This document shows, piece after piece, positions 24,389-37,928 of a DNA stretch of 64,000 nt; positions within the stretch are counted from its first letter, which is position 1; every line of letters begins with the position of its first letter. The DNA is from Vitis vinifera (Eukaryota > Streptophyta > Magnoliopsida > Vitales > Vitaceae). The stretch is taken from contig NC_081822.1 of the NCBI RefSeq assembly GCF_030704535.1, positions 12,083,001 to 12,147,000 of the forward strand, given 5' to 3'. The position numbers and the translations under genes were made by a program. The notes under the pieces were generated by a model. It did no database searches, was not told where the DNA came from, and was given only the letters and a program-made list of their open reading frames with translations.

Positions 24389-27300
24389 CTACTTTTGGAT
24401 CTGGGAGTCACTGCTGCAAATCCTTGTCCCACTTAGAATGTACCCACCAAATGCACTCATCTGCATGCATGGGTGGGTTCTTGATGGAAGAACCTGAATG
24501 TACCATTCACCGGAGAATGTCAAATGGCATGCCTCACCAACAACATCCAACAATGGATGAAGCAACATTTACAATTGTACACAAGCTAATTTAAAAATAG
24601 TTCAAAAGCCACTTCTATGCTATAAATGAATGATGCATGAAAAAGAAATATGTCAAAGATAACCTGATATTCACGTAGCCATGGTTCTGAAATTTGTAAG
24701 CCAATTGCCATTTTCCCAAGTTGTAGATTGTGCATGCATGTTGCAAGAGGCTGTACTTAAAATAAAGATATCAGTTAATCTTCTCTCAAGAGGAATGCTT
24801 ATCAAGGAACTGGGATTAAAGAGCAATATAAGAAACATCTGAAAAGTGTATAGTGCAGACTGTAAGCAACCAAGTAAATAACAGAGGCAATGCAAGAGAT
24901 GAAGGCCAATGAGACCTCAAATGGCAGAGAGCAACCCATTTTTATTCTGATTATTACATTTACATCAACATCCTTGTTGAATGAAGAAAACCTGATTCTG
25001 TAACATTCATGTGTGTCCCATGCCATGGACCCATAGACTTTAGGTCCACCCAATGACAAATTTTCCCCAAAAGATGTGACTGGGACAAAAAAATAAGTAC
25101 CCTAAAAGAGTAGGAAGGTAAATATGTAAACAGGATCTAATTATCAAGACAAATGACAGTATAAATACAAACAACATGGCAAATATTTTGTAGGAGTTTC
25201 TGTCAATTTTACAGTAATGGATTCGTCCCTCTCCCTCACTTGATCTAGGGATGGGGACGGCAATAAGGCAGGTTTTATCAGGTAATCTACCTCAGCCTGC
25301 CTTAATAGGGTAGATTTGGGGAATTAATGTATGAAATAGGGGCAAGTATGGAAAAGATTGCAAAGCCCGGGACAGGTTCATGCCTGGGGTAGGATTTTGC
25401 CCTGCCCCAACCCAGCATGGATAGGAATATATTTAAAATTCACTTATTAATGAAGTAAACCATAAAGAGCCATAAATAATTTTATTCTCTCAAATCCTCA
25501 TTCGTCCTCAGCTTTCCTTTATTGTCTCTGTTCACTGCAAAGATCTCAAGGTGAATGGTGAATTAGAGAAGTTTGTTTGGCTTGTCTTGAGGTTGGGCAA
25601 GGGTTCCATGATTTGGTTGGTCCTTGAGGAGGATGAAAGGCTTTTGGTGGCAGAAGAACAACAGGACAGCAACCATGACAGAGGTATGTCTCAACCTTTT
25701 CTCTCACTAGTCTCTCATCACTCCTTTCCTCTCTTCCCAAGCCCTAATCCTCCTGCCATGTTTGAGCATTAACCCAACCCACAGCCATTGTTCAATCTCA
25801 AAAATCTCAACTCATTAATGGTGGAGTGGCTGGAGTGGGAATGGATTCTTTTTTTCATTATAATTTTATTTTATTTTTGCATATAGGGATAGCCCTGACT
25901 GCTCCACCACAGGTTTGGGATGGGAATTGGAGCACCCAATTCCTGTTAGGGGCGGGATCAGATGAGTCAATGACAGACGTGACATCATGTACCTGCCCCA
26001 TTTCATCCTTACAATAGAAATTTAATAGTAGAAACCTCTATCTCTACCTCTCTTTCACACAAATCCTTTACCACCCCACCACAACAACCTCACCACATCC
26101 ACACCACGCCCACAGCTGCAAAAAGGAAAAATCATTTACATTTTTACCCTGACTTTTCACCAAAGATTCAAATTATTGGCCATGTTCGATATGACACAGC
26201 CAAGTTGCACATGGAAAAGGCATAGTCGAGATGCTTTCAAAACCCAATACAAGATTTTCCAATTACAATAATGAATAGATCAATAAGCTAAGTCATAAGC
26301 AAGTCATAGTTGCTATGGCTGAGTCATAATTGGGTTGCACAATTTGTTTTGATAGGCACAAATAGATTTATTAAGAAGCGCTTAACAATAAAGGGAGTAG
26401 AACCTAAGTACACAAGTGTACAAATAAATTTTTATAAATGTTCAGATTTTTAGGTCATATCAAGCATTTATTAATTTACAACTAAATACCTAAGTTTTAA
26501 TGATGATATTATATTTATATCATAGATAACTTTTAACGAAAAATTTTATCACTATCAAGTGATTTATATTTAGTTATGTCAAAAAAATCCAAAAAATTGA
26601 TTAGTGAAATTATTGAATTTCTTTAAAAGTTCAGTAGCAAAACATTTCTAAAAAATATTATTAAAAATGTTTTAATCAGATTTCTTACTATCCATTAAAA
26701 TATTTTTGAAAATATTAATTGAACTTTTTGATAAACTTTTAATACTATCTAAAACTCTCTTGTCAATGTTTTTAGTATTTTTGCTATTTAATTTGATACA
26801 TTATAAATTCTTCTTTCCTTTTATAACTAATATCAATTATTGTTTATTTTATTAAATGATACTGAGGACACCATTTATAAAATATGAAAATTATCTATAT
26901 TTATTATATCCACAAGTTTTCTACTTTGCACACCCCCCACCCTAAAACCAAATTTTTTTGCTTTACCACTAATTGTGTCGAGCTTGTACAAGTTAAAAAG
27001 CAATATTAACGCTACATCATTTAATGTGGAATTGATTATGAAATTATGTGTTTTTAGATTTTTCTTTTTTAAATGGTAACGTATTTTTAGTATTAAAAAA
27101 TATTAATTGTGTTTATTTATGTTAGAATTTCACTATTTCATAGGATTTTTTGACTTTTCAATAGTATTATATTGTTTGTATCACCTGATAGATGCCCCAA
27201 TTGATCCATCTTGAACTGTCTTAACTTAACCAATATCATGGTTTTGAACCAGGTTTTTCATCTATGCCAACATTCAATCGAGTTCTCTCTTTTTCTCTTA

Positions 27301-30300
27301 TATGAAAAAAAGACCATAAAAGATTGGTATTGAAATCCTAAACATAGAAAACCCTCAACCTAGAAATCCCTTGGGTCCTAATATGAGATATAGAAAATAA
27401 ACAATGGAAGCCCTTGGGTCCTAATATGAGGTATAGAAGAATAAAGAATGGAACACAAATTCTTCTGCCTAGGCAACACAAGATTCAGTACTAGAAATGA
27501 CAATCAGGAAATTGAGGCAAATGACCTGAAGATATTGATGATAAATTGCAAAGGAAGCTGAATATGATAAAAATGGTAGGAATTCTTGAACTATGCTCCA
27601 CACATCCAGCTCTGGAGCAGCAATTAATAGGCTGCACAAAGGGTTCGAAAAACAATGTTAACTCAGTGGCTTCTTTTTATTAGTAAGCAAATATTCAACC
27701 AACCACATTTACCTAGAAAAACCATTTTCTTTCCACAAGTTAATGGCATCTAGGGATGCATTCTCTCCTGCTTTCGTGGCTTTGCATGTTTTGGCCACCT
27801 GAGGTGGAGAAGCAGTCACCATCTGAGGAATAAGATCCAGCATCCCATTTTCAGATGAAAGAGTGGTTTCTTCGGTGCTAATTGAATGGGGAAAAGAATC
27901 CTGGGAAGACATTTGTTCCTGCACAAATTTGTTTTATGTTACAGTTAGGGGACCAAAAGATTACATTTATCCAGATAATAAAGGGTGCCACCTACATTTG
28001 ACTGAATTTCTGAGTTAGAGACACCTTTATGTTGAAAAAATTGCTCAGAAGTACCATCTTGAATTGAACGGAGTCCATCTACAGGAGACCGCACTATTCT
28101 GGACAAAATAAATGAATAAATGCCTCAAATTCATTTTGTACTGAATACCTAGGGGAAAACATTACTATACTAATAATGCAACCATCAAAAAGATATTCAA
28201 GCAAAACAATTAAGATGGTAGTTCGGGTCAGTTGAACTTGGTACATGGAAGAGACTTTGGAAAGACTTATTGGGAACCCATCCTCAATAAATTCACGGGC
28301 ACCATCTGAGGAGGACTCTAGCATTTTAAACAGACATTACCAGAAAAAAGCATAGTCAACCTCATCAAACCATTCGTAGTACGCAAGCAGGCTAGTTAAA
28401 GGCAAGCATTTCCCAAGTTAAAGCTAAATAAACACAATCAATTATATGTATGATCCAATTAATCCAGTTCCAGTCAAATATTAAACTTCATACAGCAAAA
28501 CAGGAAAGGTCATATGAGGCATTAGATCAGAGAAAACAACAACACAATGCAAGTTTCTCCATACCACACTCACCCCATTAGGCAGATAAAAATAAATAAT
28601 CTGAACATCTCCATTGCACACATTGCTCCACTAAATTTGAGAGATATACATCTTGTGGCTCTATTTATAAATGTCCATTGGTATAAATTTGATTAAATGC
28701 ATTCCTTCAAAGAAGTGGAATGGAATTTCACAGTACATTTCATCTCAACTTCTTTTACAAGTAGCACACCTCATCTAAACTTTTTCCCATGTGATCCTCA
28801 TTTTTCTAAAGATTTTTACAATCTTGTTAAGTAAGAAATCCATCTCAGTTTCCCCTCAAACAATCAAACCAAGTCTGTCTCTTATGAATATTTCACCTGC
28901 ATGTGTAACCTGAGTGTTTTTTTTCCTTAATATAAAGTGAGAACATGCTATAAATATTGATTTGAAAGCAAATGGTTTGTTAATTGGTCATTGTGAAATT
29001 AGGAATAAGTCCTGCATTTTTTGCAATTAGAACTGATGAGAGATGTGTTCCAGTATAATGCTAATTCACTTCAATAAAGAGGAATTACAAGGGAAGTTCT
29101 AGAGATGATTGTGCTTACAACTTACAACTGAACTGAAACCCAAAGCTAGACATACCTTTTGCAGATTTCACTACTGAAGTTGAATATTCTCACTATATCC
29201 ATAGGGTACGGAGTATCTCCAAGATATGCATTACAGACATAGCCTGTACCTGTTGAACATAATAATCATTCAACCAACAAGACAGTACACACAACAACCA
29301 TTGCAAGAAAAATTCAATGTCACTTCATATCATACAAAATGACGATATTGAAAGAAATCTCCTTGCGTTAAAGCCACCAAAATACCTTTTTGATAATAAT
29401 TAAAAACACCAAGATGCAGTAACATCATTTAGATGTTACAAAAACTTTTCTCCATATTTTGCATGACATATCAAATCTGGTGACAATGCTGATTTTAGGA
29501 ATTTATCACTATTACTTAGAAGACTGTTCTAGCAACATCATAAGATCATGGGGGCATCTTAGATCCAGTTTGGTGTCACAATGCTGACTAGTCATACAAG
29601 TCACAATTGACCAAATGTCCATAAGGACCATAAGTAACCTTAGATCACTTGTAATACAGCTCTTTCACCATAACAAATATCCCAAACGTACTGTAAAGAA
29701 CAAATACAAAAAGAGCAATCAAAATATTAGAACGGAGCCAAAACATTTGAGCTTTTCTTTTATGGCCAGCTACCTGTTTCAACATAATTTCACCATGCTG
29801 GATGCATCGTTTTTTTTTTTTATGAGACATTAACTAATGGTAATGAAAGTGATGATGATGATGATGTCACTAACAAACTTTTTTTTTTATGGGTGATGTC
29901 ACTAAGAAACCATATACAAGTCTAATAAGCAGATTCATCAAGGATCTAACCATATTTTAGTGAAGTTGATCCATGGTAAGAATATAGCACAAACAGCAGG
30001 TGCAGAGGCCAGCCATGGTATCCAACAAGCAAACACAATAGACTTATATGAGGGAAAGGAATAAAAGAATCATTGAACCCTAAAGCAGGTACCCTAGTTC
30101 TGAACCTAACTACATTGCCATCAACTAGGAACCCACTGCTAATCCTGATGGAATGATAGCTCCAACTCACTCGAAAACCACTGAAGATCAAAGGAGATTG
30201 CCCTAATGGAAGAAAAAGTATCCATTGAAGGGAGGAAGATTGACCCTCATTAAAAGTACTCTCTCGAGCCTACCCATATATTTCATATCCCTTTTTGGAG

Positions 30301-33300
30301 ATGCCTAGGAGAGTGAATAGCAGGTTGGAAAAATATCAGAAAGACTTTTTGGGTGGAAATAATTCTGAAGAGAGAAATTTGCAACTAGTGAACTAGCGGA
30401 CAGTAGCAAGGACAAGAGGAATGGAGGCTCGGGCATCAGAAAATCGGATGTCCTTAATAGAGCTTTGTAGGCTGTGGAGATATATTCTCATAAGAGTAAA
30501 AGCCTGTGAAAGAGAATGATCAAAGGCAAATATGAGGAGGCTTGGTGCATGCTAGAGCTGAGAGAGGCTTTTGGTGTGGGTTTATAAAAACAATTAGAAT
30601 AGGATGAGAAGAATTCAGCATTTGAACTTCTATTCTGTTAGAAATGGTCTCAAAAGCAAGTTCTAGCTACATAGATGGGTGGGAGAGTGTTCCCTGAAAG
30701 AGGCTTTCCCTTAGGTGTTCAGGCTAGCTTCTTCCAGGGATGCTACAGTAGTTGACTTGTGGGAGACAGGGAAGGAGACGGTTCTTGCCCCTTTCTTCTT
30801 TAAAAGACATTTCCAAGATTGGGAGTTGGGAAAGTGGATCAGTTTATAGAGCTCATCCACAATGTGAGATTGCAAGAAGCAAGGGAAGATAAAATACTTT
30901 GGAGGGAGGAGAAACAAAGGACCTTCTAGAATCTAGGTGAAATCTTTCTCCTGATGTGTTGAGAATCTGATCCTACTCCTTCCAAAGAAATTTGGCACAG
31001 TTGTGCCCCTCCAAGAACCTTTTTCCCCCTTTTTTTTTGGCTTGGGAGGCAATGTGGGTAAAGATACTTACCATTGACATCCTTATGAAGAGAGGTTCAA
31101 TTTGTAAAATCAGTAAGGAATCCGAAAAATAAGGTCCTAATCCATTGTAATAGAGCTACAAGGTAGTAGGACATGTCATTAGCAATTTTTGGGCAGAAGT
31201 GGGTTTTACCAGATTCTATGAAAGAGCCCCTTTTGAGATTGAAGGTCAAGGTCTTAGATAAAAGGCAGGGGAAGGTTTGTGCCATGGCTCCCCTTGTTTG
31301 ATTTGATGTTTGGTGAGAGCAAAGAAGAAGGATCTTTTTTTTTTTTTTTTGATTAGAAACGAAGAAAATTATATTAAAAGAAGAAAAGATACAAGAGAAA
31401 GAGAAGAAAACAAGAGAAGGATGAGAGGTCCTTCCCACAAAAACAAAAATTGAACAAAAGAGGAAACACCCAACTTTAGAAAACTAAAAACAAAGAAAAA
31501 CCCCAATAATCTCAAACTTTTGAAGCGCAAACCACAGTCCAGTTGAGTTGTAAAACACTAAGAGGAACTCCACTAAAAGCTGCAGTACAAGAGGCCCAAA
31601 GAGAAGAATAGAAAAGAAGCAAGTCCCATAACATCTCTTCCGTTCTCCCCTTATCCTCAAAAATCCTATTGTTTCTCTCTTGCCACACCATCCATAACAA
31701 AGTAAGGCAAGCGATTTGCCAAAGTGTCTTGCCTCTTAATGACTTCCCCAAACCTTTAAAAGCAATAACCATCATGTCCACAATACTCCTTGGAGGGACC
31801 CAAGCCAACCTTGCTAGATTGAACAGCTTGTGCCAAAGTCTAATGGTAATAGGACAATGAAGAAAAAGGTGGTCGATCGATTCTCCATTTCCTTTGCAAA
31901 GAATGCACCATTGAGGACCGAGGGATTTGTAGGGTCTTATAAGAAGAAGGATCTTCAATAAGGAAGCTCACTTCCCCATCAAAAGTTGAAGGAAATATTT
32001 ATTTATTTATTTATTTTTTGATAGCAAAGATCAAATATATCCACAGGCCTGCCAAAAGGGCGCACAAAAGCATATGTAGTGTATACAAAGACGCTATATG
32101 GCCAAATACAATGGAGGGATACACAAAAAACAACTCCCTCACCTTATTTAAAACTTAGCTAATTAATATAGTCAGAAGGAAATCTTTATTTAGTCCCTTT
32201 TAGAATGGTCTAAGCCCCATTTGGGAGGAAAAATTGTTCTTTGTTGGATTTTACTGATAACCTAAACTGTGTTGATAGTGGAGCATTCTTTTGTTGTTTT
32301 GTCCAGGTGTTGCCATTTTGTTTTCTTTTCTAGTGGTGTGCCTATTATATACCCGTGTACATAGGGTGAACCCGTTTTTTATGGCACCATTCAATATATT
32401 TCCATTTGCCCATAAAAAAAGGGGGAAAAAAAAAAACTCATAAACTAAGTATACACTTTACAGTTGCATCACAATTTCCCCTTCCTTTTGGGTGGTGGTG
32501 GTGGTGGTGGTTGCTAACATTCTGTACTAGTATATCACAAGTTCTACATCAACATAAAGCAGAAAATTATAGAGCTCTTATGAAGAAACAAAATAACAGA
32601 CCTCCTAAACGTTCTGCCACAGCACCAGTAAGAAGACCACCAACCATATCCACTACAAGAACATCCGAATGAGCAGCAATATTAGCCATGGAAAGCAGAA
32701 GAGACAAGGTGTCCACTCGCAAGAACCTGAGAATCATAAGAAAACAAGAAATCAATAAATTAAATCCAATCCAATCCATTGAACCAACCAATTTAATAGC
32801 TCCTAAAACAAAGATCTGACAACCTTATTTTGTACTTTTAATCCATTTTAATAAAAATATTGTGTTTCTGATCAAAAAATATATTTGACAAATTTAATCA
32901 ATAAATTAAATCCAATCCATTGAACCAACCACTTTAGTAGCTCCTAAAACAAAGATCTGACAACCTTATTTTGTACTTTTAATCCATTTTAATGAAAATG
33001 TTGTATTTCTGATCAAAAAATATATCTGACAAATTTAAAAATCCAAAAATAAAATGCTTAAACTGACAACAAATTTAACAAGATTAGCGGAACAAATGCA
33101 AGTCATATCAGCAATTTTATCTAGGGACTGCTCATCCCTTGTTTTCTACTTTGGGCTCACCAAGACAAGTGAAACTTGAAACCTGAAGTCCATGTAGTTT
33201 CTCTGACTTATACTTGGTGAACCAGCAGAATGATTTTGCCCAACTAAGAACCAACTAGAAAGCAAAGAAGATAGATCTTCTGTAGGTAGCAAACCAGTAT

Positions 33301-36300
33301 GAAATTGTAACTACATCTGTAGTATTATATACAAACATCAATTAATTTGACGGTCTAAGTAAGAAATATAAGTGATTCATCGATTGGGTGTAGCTTTCAG
33401 ATTTAAGAACATGGAAACTAACCACATCAACTCCTAGGCAAACTTCCACATTAGAGCCCCAGTAATATATGGGGCAAGGTGGGCATCATGCAGGGCATGG
33501 TAAATGACAAGGCATCAATCCAATATTATTTTTGCAGTCAAGATGAGACATCTTGTGGTTGGAAATTATCCAAAAAAAACTGTCTTCCCTTTAGCTATTA
33601 TGCACTTTTCTATATACTGAGGCAAAAACAGAAAAATTGAATGTAGATCCTTCTATATATTAGAGTTCATTTATGCAAGTTGGTCAAACTATTGAACATC
33701 AAGGAAAAAATCAGAGAGAGAGATTCTACAAGGCTTCACTTCTGAGTACAAGCAAAGTCTTAATTGCACACACTACCGATATCGCTGTGGTAGGGTGGAT
33801 GTATTGTAAAAATACTCATTACTATGTAAATAGCTGACTAATGGAAGTAGCACATGTGATTAAAGCAAAAGTAACCATGCAATTTTAAACCCCAGTTGAA
33901 GAAGACTACGGTTTGAAAAATGATTTAGTGCCATCTTACTGTAGTAGGCAACACATGCCCACTAAGGGGTGGAAAAAAAATAATAAGGAATCAAAAATCT
34001 CTTATTTGGTTCACCATGGAAAATACGATAGAAATTAAAAACAATGAAAATTATTTAGAAATTCAAACATTTTTAAATTATTCACTCTTTATATAAGAGA
34101 AAAAGAGTGAGAAATAAATTTGGAAAATCTTGTGAGAAAATTTTATTAAATTAAAATTTAAAAAAAAAAAAAAAAAATCCTTCAATTTTTCTTCCAATTT
34201 TCCCCACTATTTTCTTTCCCACAAACTTTCCAAGATCCAAACAAGCCTAAGATAATGAATATGCATAAAACACAGACAAAGTTGTAATCCAATAGCATTT
34301 CTTTTCTGCATGCTCTCATTTATAATTCTTAACAAAATTGGCTGAAATTCTTCAGATGACTCAAAAACAGAAATCCAATAGTAACAAATATAATTAGGTC
34401 ATGAGTGAAGATTTTATTACCCGATTCTAGCTGGATATTTCTTGAAGTAAGCCTCACATATACTGAAAGAAATAATGACACATCAACAGTCAGCAAATGG
34501 ATAACAGAGTATACCCAATTCTAAATGTTAAAAGAAGGCTCATTTCCACTAATTGTTTTTCTGCTTCTGCTAATCTGTTGCCTTTCTGATATATAAGCTA
34601 GCAAGTGAAGCAATAACTTTAGTGGAAAAGAAGCTTCCTCATTAAAATACTTAAATCATAAATGGTTCATGTCAACCCTGTTTACCTGCTGAAAACCCTG
34701 AGAAAAAGAAGAGAAAGAGAACCTTATATGCTACATATGTAGCTCCAAACAAAATTATAATGTCAACTCAAGAAGACCTCGTACAGTCATTTGTATTTGT
34801 TAGCTGAGATTTTTGCATTGCTAAGAGTTCAAGTTTCTTTTACTTGATTTCTCCACAATTAAAACAGAGCATAAGGATAGCAATAACAAAACATCTGGCA
34901 CAAGAAGTACAAGAGAAAAAGAGGAAGATGCAAACAGGAGAGGGCATGATGGGCACTTGTTCTTAAACAGGGGAGAACAAAGATTCAGATGCATTCCTAA
35001 GTTTGCTTTTTGCAACCTAGATTCCCAGAAATTCATTCGTAGACTTGCAACAGACTGTTTTCCAGATAAATAATTGAATAGTCTCAAGATGATCCTAAAT
35101 GAGAAAGCAACAATTCATAGATTACCTCCGACAAAAAGGGCGCCTCAAAAGCACTCTGGGTGAATATTTCTTTTGTTTCTTAAGCCTATATTTTTCCTGC
35201 AGACAGACTTGACATCAGTGTATCTTCCGAACAAAAGACATTTTCTGTTTAAAACTGTAAGTCAATCTCACTTGTGAGAATGATGTTTTCTTCTCATAGG
35301 TAGCACTGTTAGAAATGAGAGCTTCAACTATTTCATCACCTGTTGCACCCTGTCTGCATCAAACTAATAAGCATTAGGCAAAATTTCTCTCTTGAAATGT
35401 CAAGAGTAGATAATCTTATAGTTAATAACATATGAGAAAACAGATCTTAAGAATTCCAAGTCATTGTCATTTATGGTACAAATGAATGAGACTGGCTGCC
35501 AATTTGGCCCACAGAAGCTTGTTTAAACAAAAAAGGAGAGTTCAAAATTGCAAAACCAAAACCAAAATTAAAAACAGATGACACTTTGCTTTTATCATTT
35601 TAAACATGAATATTTCTTTTTTATCAGAAATTACCACATAAAAGAAATGGTTTTTGATAAGATTACAAGAACATGCAACAACTTTGAGAGGCTAAATCAG
35701 TGGTGACTGGTGAAAAGGATTATTGTTTCCTTTTAGAGATAAGAAAACTTGAACAACAAAATCCAGACCGGATCTGCACAACTGATTGCCTCCATATGAT
35801 TATAAGTATTTTCAACTTCATGAAAGGCAGAAGAAATTAATAAGAAAAAGGATATAATTCTTCTGCATGACACTCATATGAATTAAGGTTAGTCATCCCT
35901 TAATTCTTTAATAGAAAGATTGCTTTACTCCCTTTAGGTACAGGAAAACTGGTAAAGAAAAAATTACAACACAAAACAGCTAACATTTGATTTTTTATTA
36001 TTATTATTATTTTTCTCGTGTATTTGTCTTGAAACAATGAATCAGATTTAGAAGTGGTTAAAATAGTACTTACTGTTTCACTTCAACCCTTATATCTTTA
36101 TTCTTGCTCAGATGCTTACTTAAGACAAAATTCAATCAAATGAACATACCGATTACTTCAGCCTATTTAAAAATAAAAAAAAATCAACATCCAGACTAAA
36201 ACATTCAAGCAGAACACCGTTAGGACAAGAACCTTTCACCTCTTTGTCATTGCAAAATTACATACACACAAAGTACCATAAAAACAGAACAAAAAGACTA

Positions 36301-37928
36301 GAGTCATGAAAAATAGAGACCATGGGAAAATCCCAATTGCATGCTCACATATAGGAGGAACTGTATTCTAAGTATTATCACACAACAATGCAGAAACAAA
36401 CAAATACATATCAAAATACTGCTACTACACAAGCAAAAGCATGTATGACAAAAAAATGCACATCAGTAAATGCATTCATGAAGCACAAGCATTCACAATC
36501 AACATGATGCCTTGTAGTTTGACAGTAATTTAGGAATGGAATGTAAAATACATAAAATCATTCTTTTCAAGGGATCCAGCTAATGTATAAATATAATGTT
36601 CTCACCTCCGCATTTCATCTATATCTTCACCAGTAAGACTCTGAGCTTTATTATTATCAACTATTGCTCGATTATCTTTGGGTTCATCTTTTAATTGGCA
36701 ATCTTGTGTTTCTTGAAGATCATTACCTGAAAGAGAAAATTCAGCAAACAAGTCAAAAAACTAAAAATATGGTAAGAGAGAAAAAGAGCAAAATAATTGC
36801 AATAAAGTCAACTATCCAAACTTTCAAACAGTTCAACAAAATAAAACTTCCTCCCAGAAATTTGGAGCCTGTTGCTCAACCTCTGTAATACCATGCCCAT
36901 ATCAATTTCCATATGGCCGTCTCTTTTAATAGATCAAATTCCGAGTTATCTTTTCTTACTACCATAACCCTCAACATATCATTCTTTTTCACCATTGCTA
37001 TGATGCACCTGATCAAACACCACAACTCTCATTGATAGGAAAACAATTTCTCAAAACACCAGAATATTGCATCCTCCCACCCTCAATTAATGGAACTCCA
37101 CAGGAGTATGACTTAGATAAATGACAGAAAACGGGTGGCAATTTCAGAAATTACAACACGAAAAGAAAATATTAGAGGGGTAACTCTAATTTTGCACATA
37201 GTAGGTTTGTACAAAATGCCTTGGAAAGAAAAAGGAACAAATACATTCTCATACAAGCTTTAAACACCTCAGTAAAAGCATAGCCGTTAAGCATGAATTC
37301 AGAGAAAGCAGACATTAATAGCCCGTGTGGCAGTGATTTTAGGAAGTGTTTTTAAATTTTTTAACACTTCAAAAATTTTATCATTTAAGTGTTAAATAGA
37401 CTAAAAACGTTTTTTAGAATCAATACCAAACGCAACTTTAATATACTCATGCTATGTTTAAATAGTTTGAAAAGCAAAACATGTAGTCTTAAAGCATAAT
37501 ATAGTTCAATCCAACCTGGCGGATGATTTCACTTTCTAGCTATTTTCCTATGCTTTCTCAGAGAGGAAAAAAAAAAAAAAAAGGCCAACCTTCTGCAGAG
37601 GGTGTAACACGAGATAAATACGGCCCTCTGGGTCCGTTATCAACCTGAAACAAAGAACCGAAGGGACAGCCAATCAACGGCTGCAAGGAGCAGTTTTTAT
37701 TCCCAATTTTCAAAGTCCTGAAAATCCAATTTTGAAAATTAAATCATGCATAACAAGGAACTCGGTCCACGCAAGTTCAAAGCTTTGTGCATAAAACACT
37801 CACGCGGAGGCCGAGAGACGAGCGAAAACCAGACGATCGCCGTCGTTGATGTCGAGCAACACACTGCAGCCTTCCCAGGTCACTCTAGGGTTTTGAATCG
37901 AATCGTTTTGAAGGCTATTTTGCGACAT
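24389..37928 (-). CDS. TRM6: TRM6: tRNA (adenine58-N1) methyltransferase non-catalytic subunit, 13 exons
   Basis: TRM6 (yeast Gcd10) pairs with catalytic TRM61 to make m1A58 in the tRNA T-loop, in the nucleus. Minus-strand exons: 37804-37928, 37590-37717, 36606-36726, 35272-35353, 35126-35196, 34421-34462, 32602-32726, 29156-29249, 27996-28098, 27713-27918, 27526-27631, 24664-24750, 24389-24493. Total 1395 nt, 464 aa, every junction in phase. Recognisable blocks are the N-terminal [86 protein letters not shown] with [21 protein letters not shown] (Rossmann-like core without a catalytic SAM site), and the C-terminal [17 protein letters not shown] and [13 protein letters not shown]. Introns of 2.8 kb (24751-27525) and 3.35 kb (29250-32601) carry transposon relics. 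Residues of exon 10 (27713-27918) are a weakly conserved linker. Identity is firm. Confidence 0.93.
25246..26013. mobile_element. Possible non-autonomous hAT-type element in TRM6 intron
   Basis: The left end TAGGGATGGGGACGGCAATA and the inverse of the right end (TAAGGATGAAATGGGGCAGG) resemble each other and the GGGATGGCAATGGGGCGGG type of termini seen on plant hAT relatives. The interior has no transposase. Clear 8-bp target duplications were not seen, so the boundaries are approximate. Confidence 0.35.
26349..26424 (-). mobile_element. L1-type LINE 3' end fragment in TRM6 intron
   Basis: Read on the minus strand the sequence ends AATAAATCTATTTGTGCC followed by TATCAAAACAAA, like the 3' end of the plant L1 copies found elsewhere in this intron-rich gene. 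It is short and has no coding part. The call rests on resemblance to the copy at 32006-32174. Confidence 0.4.
31337..31940 (-). mobile_element. 5'-truncated L1 LINE inserted in reverse, with zf-RVT domain
   Basis: A 604-bp minus-strand insertion is flanked by a perfect 15-bp target duplication, AAGAAGAAGGATCTT at 31322-31336 and 31941-31955. The poly-A tail appears as the T-run from about 31335. It encodes the C-terminal zinc-binding region of plant L1 reverse transcriptases: [19 protein letters not shown] followed by [17 protein letters not shown]-type sequence (open from 31958 down to 31512). The open reading frame and perfect target duplication suggest a fairly recent insertion. It lies in the sense direction of TRM6. 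Confidence 0.87.
32006..32174 (-). mobile_element. Short L1 LINE 3' end inserted in the older LINE
   Basis: The minus strand reads TGTGCGCCCTTTTGGCAGGC and ends GCTATCAAAAAATAAATAAA, a plant L1 3'UTR with tail. Flanks GAAGGAAATATTTATTTA (31988-32005) and GAAGGAAATCTTTATTTA (32175-32192) are an 18-bp target duplication with one mismatch. No coding part survives. Confidence 0.68.
32750..33038. repeat. Two-copy tandem repeat of about 145 bp in TRM6 intron
   Basis: The unit starting AATCAATAAATTAAATCC occurs at 32750 and again at 32896. The two copies differ by a CCAAT deletion and a few substitutions. The repeat begins only 24 bp upstream (in gene orientation) of the acceptor of the exon at 32602-32726. 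Confidence 0.9.
33998..34252. mobile_element. MITE-like element in TRM6 intron
   Basis: The left end CTTATTTGGTTCACCATGG and the inverse of the right end (CTTAGGCTTGTTTGGATC) are weakly similar. The interior is AT-rich, non-coding, and resembles the 269-bp elements at 47435 and 54372. Family membership is tentative. Confidence 0.35.
37325..37432. mobile_element. MITE copy related to 60834-60952, TRM6 intron 2
   Basis: About 108 bp with diverged inverted ends (GTGTGGCAGTGATTTT and AGAATCAATACCAAACGC) and a conserved core TTTAACACTT...AAGTGTTAAATAGACTAAAAACG. The core is the same as in the copy at 60834-60952. Confidence 0.55.

Larger units (their letters stand above)
30190..32438 (+). mobile_element. 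Degenerate L1-type LINE in TRM6 intron 7, host of two nested LINEs
   Basis: On the plus strand 30235-30350 encodes a piece like the end of plant L1 reverse transcriptase ([30 protein letters not shown]). 30700-31090 resembles the following region (FQDWELGKW, then [12 protein letters not shown]). The 3'UTR reads through 32193-32410 and ends in an A-run at 32412-32438. The copy is 5'-truncated, carries many stops and is cut by insertions at 31337-31940 and 32006-32174. It is antisense to TRM6. The 5' boundary is uncertain and could lie near 29990. Confidence 0.7.

Noticed and set aside
31669-31860. 63-aa plus-strand frame
   Set aside because: It is antisense to the LINE zf-RVT coding sequence.
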